Shown here piece after piece: positions 59,498-64,000 of a stretch of DNA of 64,000 bases. The notes under the pieces were generated by a model. That model did not search any database and was not told the origin of the DNA. It saw nothing but the letters and a program-made list of their open reading frames with translations. The translations under genes were made by a program, and so were the position numbers. The stretch's first letter is position 1. Every line of letters starts with the position of its first letter. Origin of the DNA: Lutraria lutraria (taxonomy: Eukaryota; Mollusca; Bivalvia; Venerida; Mactridae); assembly GCA_964023205.1 (NCBI GenBank), contig OZ026844.1, positions 5,640,840-5,704,839 of the forward strand, given 5' to 3'.

Positions 59498-61885
59498 GAC
59501 TTCACATGGAAGAGCTTCAAGTTTTAGCAACCCAAAGATATTTCTAACGTCAAGAGTTAAAATGAAACGAAAGAATGATTTCGTTGCTATTTAACCCAAA
59601 ACCCATAATTTGATAATAAAACTACATCATCATTCGAACGAATCATGTTTGTTGTTTATATCAATAACAATAAACTGTTAAAATAATTCGAAACTGATTC
59701 GTAAGAGGAATTTGATTTTATAGGGGCATCTGACCTTTGTTGACGCTGAGTGGTTAAGTCTAACCTAAGTACGGACATGTTATGCGGTAAGACATTTATG
59801 TGTTGAAACATTATTTAGAGTCTCATTTTTCTCATTTATTGTCTTATTAAGTATAAAGTAGTAATCAGAAGCCAAAACATATCAATCCAAAGTCCATTAG
59901 GTCGAACCGTACTTCAAGTACCTTTTGTCATATATTTTCGCGATGGCAATTCGTCTGTTATTTTGTATTAAACGATCAAAAGATCGTAAGAGCACATTCA
60001 TACAATTCCGCTTTGATGAGTGTTTTATATTTGACTTTATACAGCATTAGCTGATGAATATTAACTGTTAATGAAAATAGAATGAGATGATTTTACTAGT
60101 TCTGGGTACCATAACTGAATTGGTTTTTGGACTTGATTTTTATCAAAATCAAGTCCTTTGTAATCGTAGACTTATATTGGTCGCTGGACTCCATAACAGC
60201 TTGGTTAAAAGAATGCCACATAAAGAAAATAGTACGCAACTAAATGGTATGTTTATATAGAAGTATCTGGAATCTTTCCCCAATTAAGTGTGTCAGATCT
60301 AAATATATTTCAAATCATTCTATTGTAACTACATGGAAAGAGTCATGTATCTAAATAAGTGCTTGTCGGTAGATACATGAGATATTCAAATGCGTAGAAT
60401 TAAAACCGCGTATTCACTGCCCAATAAAATATCTTGCCGTAAAAGTAGTTCTACTTTCGGTTTTCGTTCGATAGAACTTTCAGAAAAATCTCCACGGACG
60501 TATTCATGCATTTGCAACAATCTACCATCGATGTGTGTGTTTTGTGCCTTTCTAACATTTCTTAATATTACAAAGCGAATTCTCATTTAATCGTATTCCG
60601 GGATATTCACACCAACTAGTGTTATTTTGATGACGGAATCGCTATTTATAGACTCACTCCCCGCAGTGGCTAGTAGCAAAGCGTAACCGATGTGGGGAGT
60701 TTCATTTATCGAAGGTTAAATGTTAAAACTGCGGCTTAAGAATAATAATTCGAGTCGCTAAATACGAACGTAAATTACTGGATACGTGCTTTTAAAATTT
60801 ACTGTTTAAGAGTTCCTTTTACGCCAGATTATTTAGAATTACATAATCACGTCTGAATTTCATGCAACATCGGGTTAACTATAGGTCATATAGGTCTTAC
60901 TCTACTGTGTCAGGACCTTTTTTATTTGAGTGACCCTGAATGTGTTCAATGCGACGATGTTCTGTTGTGTTAAAACCAGAAGAATCAATGCTTGTATTTA
61001 CTGTTACTGAAGTGTTGTTTACTAGTTTTGTACAATAAAGAGTTTTTAATGCAATTAAATTGTCCTCAATTAATGTGCTAATCATTAAACTTTCCAATAT
61101 CAGGCTTTTTTCATTTTAAAATTTTAGCAAAGGGACTATAGTAAAGCCCTAGCTTATGTCATTTACCTATATGCATATGACCTGCATTACAATATGAATG
61201 AAAAATCGGTCCGTAATTTTAAATGTTAAAACATTTGTATGGGCTCGAACAAATTTCTCTCTTTTGTGTGGTATGGTAAAAATCAAGTCCGACAGTACTT
61301 TCAGTACTTTGATTTTTATTTCGTCTTATTGACCATTTTAGTTATGGAATTGCCCTCCTTTAAAGTCAACAGTTAAGATGCTTCTTCATGCGTCAATTGA
61401 AGAAAATCATTTCATGTCGTTTCTGAAAAGCTACTTATTCCAAACATTTACGAGGTAAATTTTGAAATTTAGGTTGTCTGAAACTTCAGCAAAATATTTG
61501 ATACCTTTCGCCTATTGAAGGTATATTTTAGGTATGTTGTTAGATTTTAGTATAATTCATTGCACTGTACACAAGCTTTATGGAAATAATGTGCGTTTAA
61601 TAGGAAAACGAACGTGACTCAGTTCGAGTCATTCACCTGTTAGCTTTTGACAATGAACTGCAATAGGAACACTCCAAACAAACTTATTTTTATTTTCAGC
61701 CTTATAGAGATTTTCTGTTGAAAACTGACATTAAAATTCTCACAATGAAGTTTAATTTGGGACTTTTTGGAAGGATGGTTTACAGGTTATGTTCTGCACA
61801 CTAGAATAATACAGTTTTTGGTGTCTATAAATTATATTTATCATTCATTTTAGTTTGATGTTATCTCAGTTTAAAGTTGATAAAA

Positions 61886-62474
61886 ATGAAGATCACCTGC
61901 AGTGCATTACAGAGAAGACAGATACTGGTCTTTGCTGTAGGATGGATTGGATATGCTGCTACCTACTGCCTCAGGAAACCTCTTGGTGTGGTATGTATCA
62001 CTGTGACTGTAATACAATTTGAAACACTGTTGGCTAATGTGAGTAACAACTTTATCTAAAGAGGCAACACAGTTAGGCATGCACATGCAATCAAATGTGC
62101 TATAAACCATTGACTTATAATAGTGATAATACAAACACTCGTTTTTTCCAAAGACATTGATTGGAATAATTTAGACTGTTTTGTTGTGAGTGCAGAGACA
62201 GTTCAGATCTTTAGAAGAGATCTTCAACAGTGTTACTAATTCTTAGCATGTCATCTTTTCTTCTGCTAATCTATGCCGCAAAGGCCATGTAGTGTACATA
62301 TCCAGTTCCAGAATTTGAACACAGATGATTCCCTGGTAGTATCTGATATTATAATTATCTATTAACGTTTTTCTTTTTCAGATTAAAACTGATTTAGAGA
62401 CAGATTTAAATATCAGTAAGTCTCAGCTGGGGCTGCTTGATACAGCATTGTTGTTACCATATGCTGTAATGCAG
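61886..62474 (+). CDS. MFS transporter, SLC37-like, first two coding exons (gene continues beyond window)
   Basis: Exon 61886-61990 encodes 35 residues and ends at GTATGT. Exon 62382-62474 follows a TTTTTCAG acceptor, encodes 31 residues and ends at GTAAAG. Both are phase 0. The 66 residues show a first membrane helix (about 12-30, ILVFAVGWIGYAATYC), then YCLRKPLGVIKTDL and a second helix LLDTALLLPYAVMQ. Y-x-x-RKP followed by a short acidic linker and a second helix is typical of the organophosphate:phosphate antiporter branch of the major facilitator superfamily (SLC37, GlpT, UhpC). Which SLC37 member it is cannot be told from this fragment. Likely acceptors for a 5'UTR exon end at 61853 or 61869. 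A TIR element fills the following intron. Confidence 0.72.
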
Positions 62475-62667
62475 GTAAAGTGCTTTCATCATTTTCACTT
62501 CTTTTTATGACCAATGTAAGTTGGTTTCAAATATGTCCTAATGCAGACAATACTACATATTGATTTTGTTCAAAATCTTAAAACCTCTTTGATTGTAAAA
62601 ACTATAAAAAATGAAATTAAGATTTACTAAGAATTGTACTGCAGCATTCCTTACAAAAACTCAGATA

Positions 62668-63841
62668 CAGTAAAACCCCGATTATCTGAAGTCAAAAGTT
62701 AGCCCAAGTGAAACTACGAATACAAATGAACAAATGAATACCCAAACGGCAGCACATGTTATGTTACAAAGCACATTAATCCATCGATAGAATGGAATCA
62801 TGAAATGAAAAATACATGTGATATAGAATAAGCACTGTTTAAATAAATTACAAACAGAAATTAGATAAAAATCCAATGCAAAGTTTCATTCACAAACACA
62901 ACCGAAAATGGAATGATTTTGAAATTGAGTGACGGTAATTAATTTTGGTCATGTGTATTGTTTGTCAATTTAACAAACTTTTATTAATGTTAGTTGCTTA
63001 TTAAAGTGAAATTATGATGCAATTTATAAATCAAGCGAAAAATAAAATAAAATATGAATGATCTAACCGAGTCCGTATCGTAACAGTAATGCTGTGGCGA
63101 GTATCCAAGTACTTGGGTATTCACAAATCAAATTGAAAAATGGAGTATGAATAATCATCATTACTAAGATTCGTGGTTCGTGATCTTGTTTTTTAACAAA
63201 TTAAAAGTGTATTCTTTGTTCTGAAAAATCCCTTTTCTCTGAATAAATATTGTCTCATCATGGACTACTTTGTTTGCCAAGATGTCCAAAGTCTCTTTAA
63301 ATAATGATGCTGGTAAATCAATTAACTGGAAGGGAGTACATATAAATTTAAGCCATTGAACAATTTATATTGATATACTTCATTATTCCTAAAGAAATTA
63401 GCTGTCTTCAGGACTGCAATTTTGAATTTTTAATGGGTTACTTGACAACAAAAGATTCGTGATTCGATTTGTGGAACGTAAGTGTTGAATCGTGGATTGG
63501 ATCAGATCACCACTTATCCAACGATCCACAGCCCAGCTAACAATCCTTTGTTCACTGTGCTTTGATAATTTGTTGTTCACATTTTTTGACACATTAAAGA
63601 AATCCTACTATGAACTTGTCTGGTCAAGTTATCTGTCGACTTTGGATAACAGGTGTGAAAATACGCGTTCGGATGATTGTGGGGACCTTTTATCACTTGG
63701 GATAAGCCATGGTATTCGGATTAGACATAATCGAGGTTTATTTACATTGAAATATATAGAGGGAAATTCGTGACCAAAATTGCATTTTGGATAAGACCAA
63801 GTTTTTGGATAATCCTAGTTTGGATAATCAGGGTTTTACTG
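62668..63841. mobile_element. 1.17-kb TA-flanked element (pogo/Tigger-like ends)
   Basis: TA-CAGTAAAACCCCGATTATC at the left and GGATAATCAGGGTTTTACTG-TA at the right form an inverted repeat of about 22 bp with TA duplication. The right subterminal region repeats 'ttggataa'. No transposase ORF is present, so it is non-autonomous. It occupies an intron of the SLC37-like gene. Confidence 0.85.
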
Positions 63842-64000
63842 TATTCTGGAAATCAACTTATAATTATAGTACATATAGTTTAAAGAAAATATGCTACATG
63901 TGTAATTTGATAATGAAGTTACTTCACTTAGTAAACTGTACTCTAAATGATGAATGCCAGAGTTTTTATATAACATTGTGCTTAGTCTCCATGATATGAA

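Larger units (their letters stand above)
58279..61885. other. Intergenic region between the zinc-finger gene and the SLC37-like gene
   Basis: Holds one SINE-like copy (58725-58965), the ETS site (59489-59497), a hairpin GGACTTGATTTT-TATC-AAAATCAAGTCC (60128-60155) and related inverted words at 61278-61347. No coding ORF is credible. Confidence 0.5.

Noticed and set aside
61877..61885. Earlier start for the SLC37-like protein at a TTG
   Set aside because: Animal genes rarely start at TTG, and an ATG follows three codons later in frame.

Overview
This is intron-rich, AT-rich eukaryotic DNA, almost certainly from a bivalve mollusc. The evidence is three spliced animal genes plus a dense population of dispersed repeats of bivalve type: degenerate tandem 'aggtca..aggtcaaatctta' repeats, SINE-like units ending in ggggcataaa, and tRNA-derived SINE fragments. 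A heterodont clam is my best guess, from general knowledge of such repeats and not from any search.

Four genes are supported. (1) A complete 22-exon sortilin (SORT1 orthologue) lies on the minus strand, 34215 down to 4579. It encodes 910 aa; all 21 splice junctions keep frame and have GT/AG borders. (2) A complete 3-exon TEX264 orthologue (ER-phagy receptor) lies on the plus strand, 35906-38760, 396 aa, with a conserved LIR motif. (3) A 5-coding-exon BTB/C2H2 zinc-finger regulator lies on the minus strand, 58239 down to 53098, 554 aa. (4) The first two coding exons of an MFS transporter resembling the SLC37 sugar-phosphate family lie on the plus strand, 61886-62474, and the gene runs out of the window. 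Sortilin and TEX264 diverge from a 1.7-kb promoter region holding CCAAT boxes, a TCTCGCGAGA element and a perfect 20-bp palindrome. The zinc-finger gene and the transporter diverge from a 3.6-kb region with a consensus ETS site. Sortilin and TEX264 both act in membrane and protein traffic (sorting to endosomes and lysosomes; delivery of ER to autophagosomes), but I see no sign that they form a functional unit.

The non-coding part is mostly mobile DNA. At least six families of short non-autonomous elements end in CAGT-like inverted repeats with TA target sites (pogo/Tigger-like). There are two well-bounded elements with 8-bp target duplications (hAT-like), a 76-bp near-perfect palindromic element in three copies of identical length, and several SINE-like families. 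The most striking structures are a 1.65-kb, 18-bp minisatellite (about 92 units) grown out of the inside of a common MITE in sortilin intron 2, and a three-layer nested insertion in sortilin intron 5 (old repeat, then TA-site element, then 1.2-kb foldback) whose empty site survives in a neighbouring repeat copy.

I found no intact transposase, functional tRNA, rRNA or CRISPR. Gene names come from remembered protein families; no database was searched.
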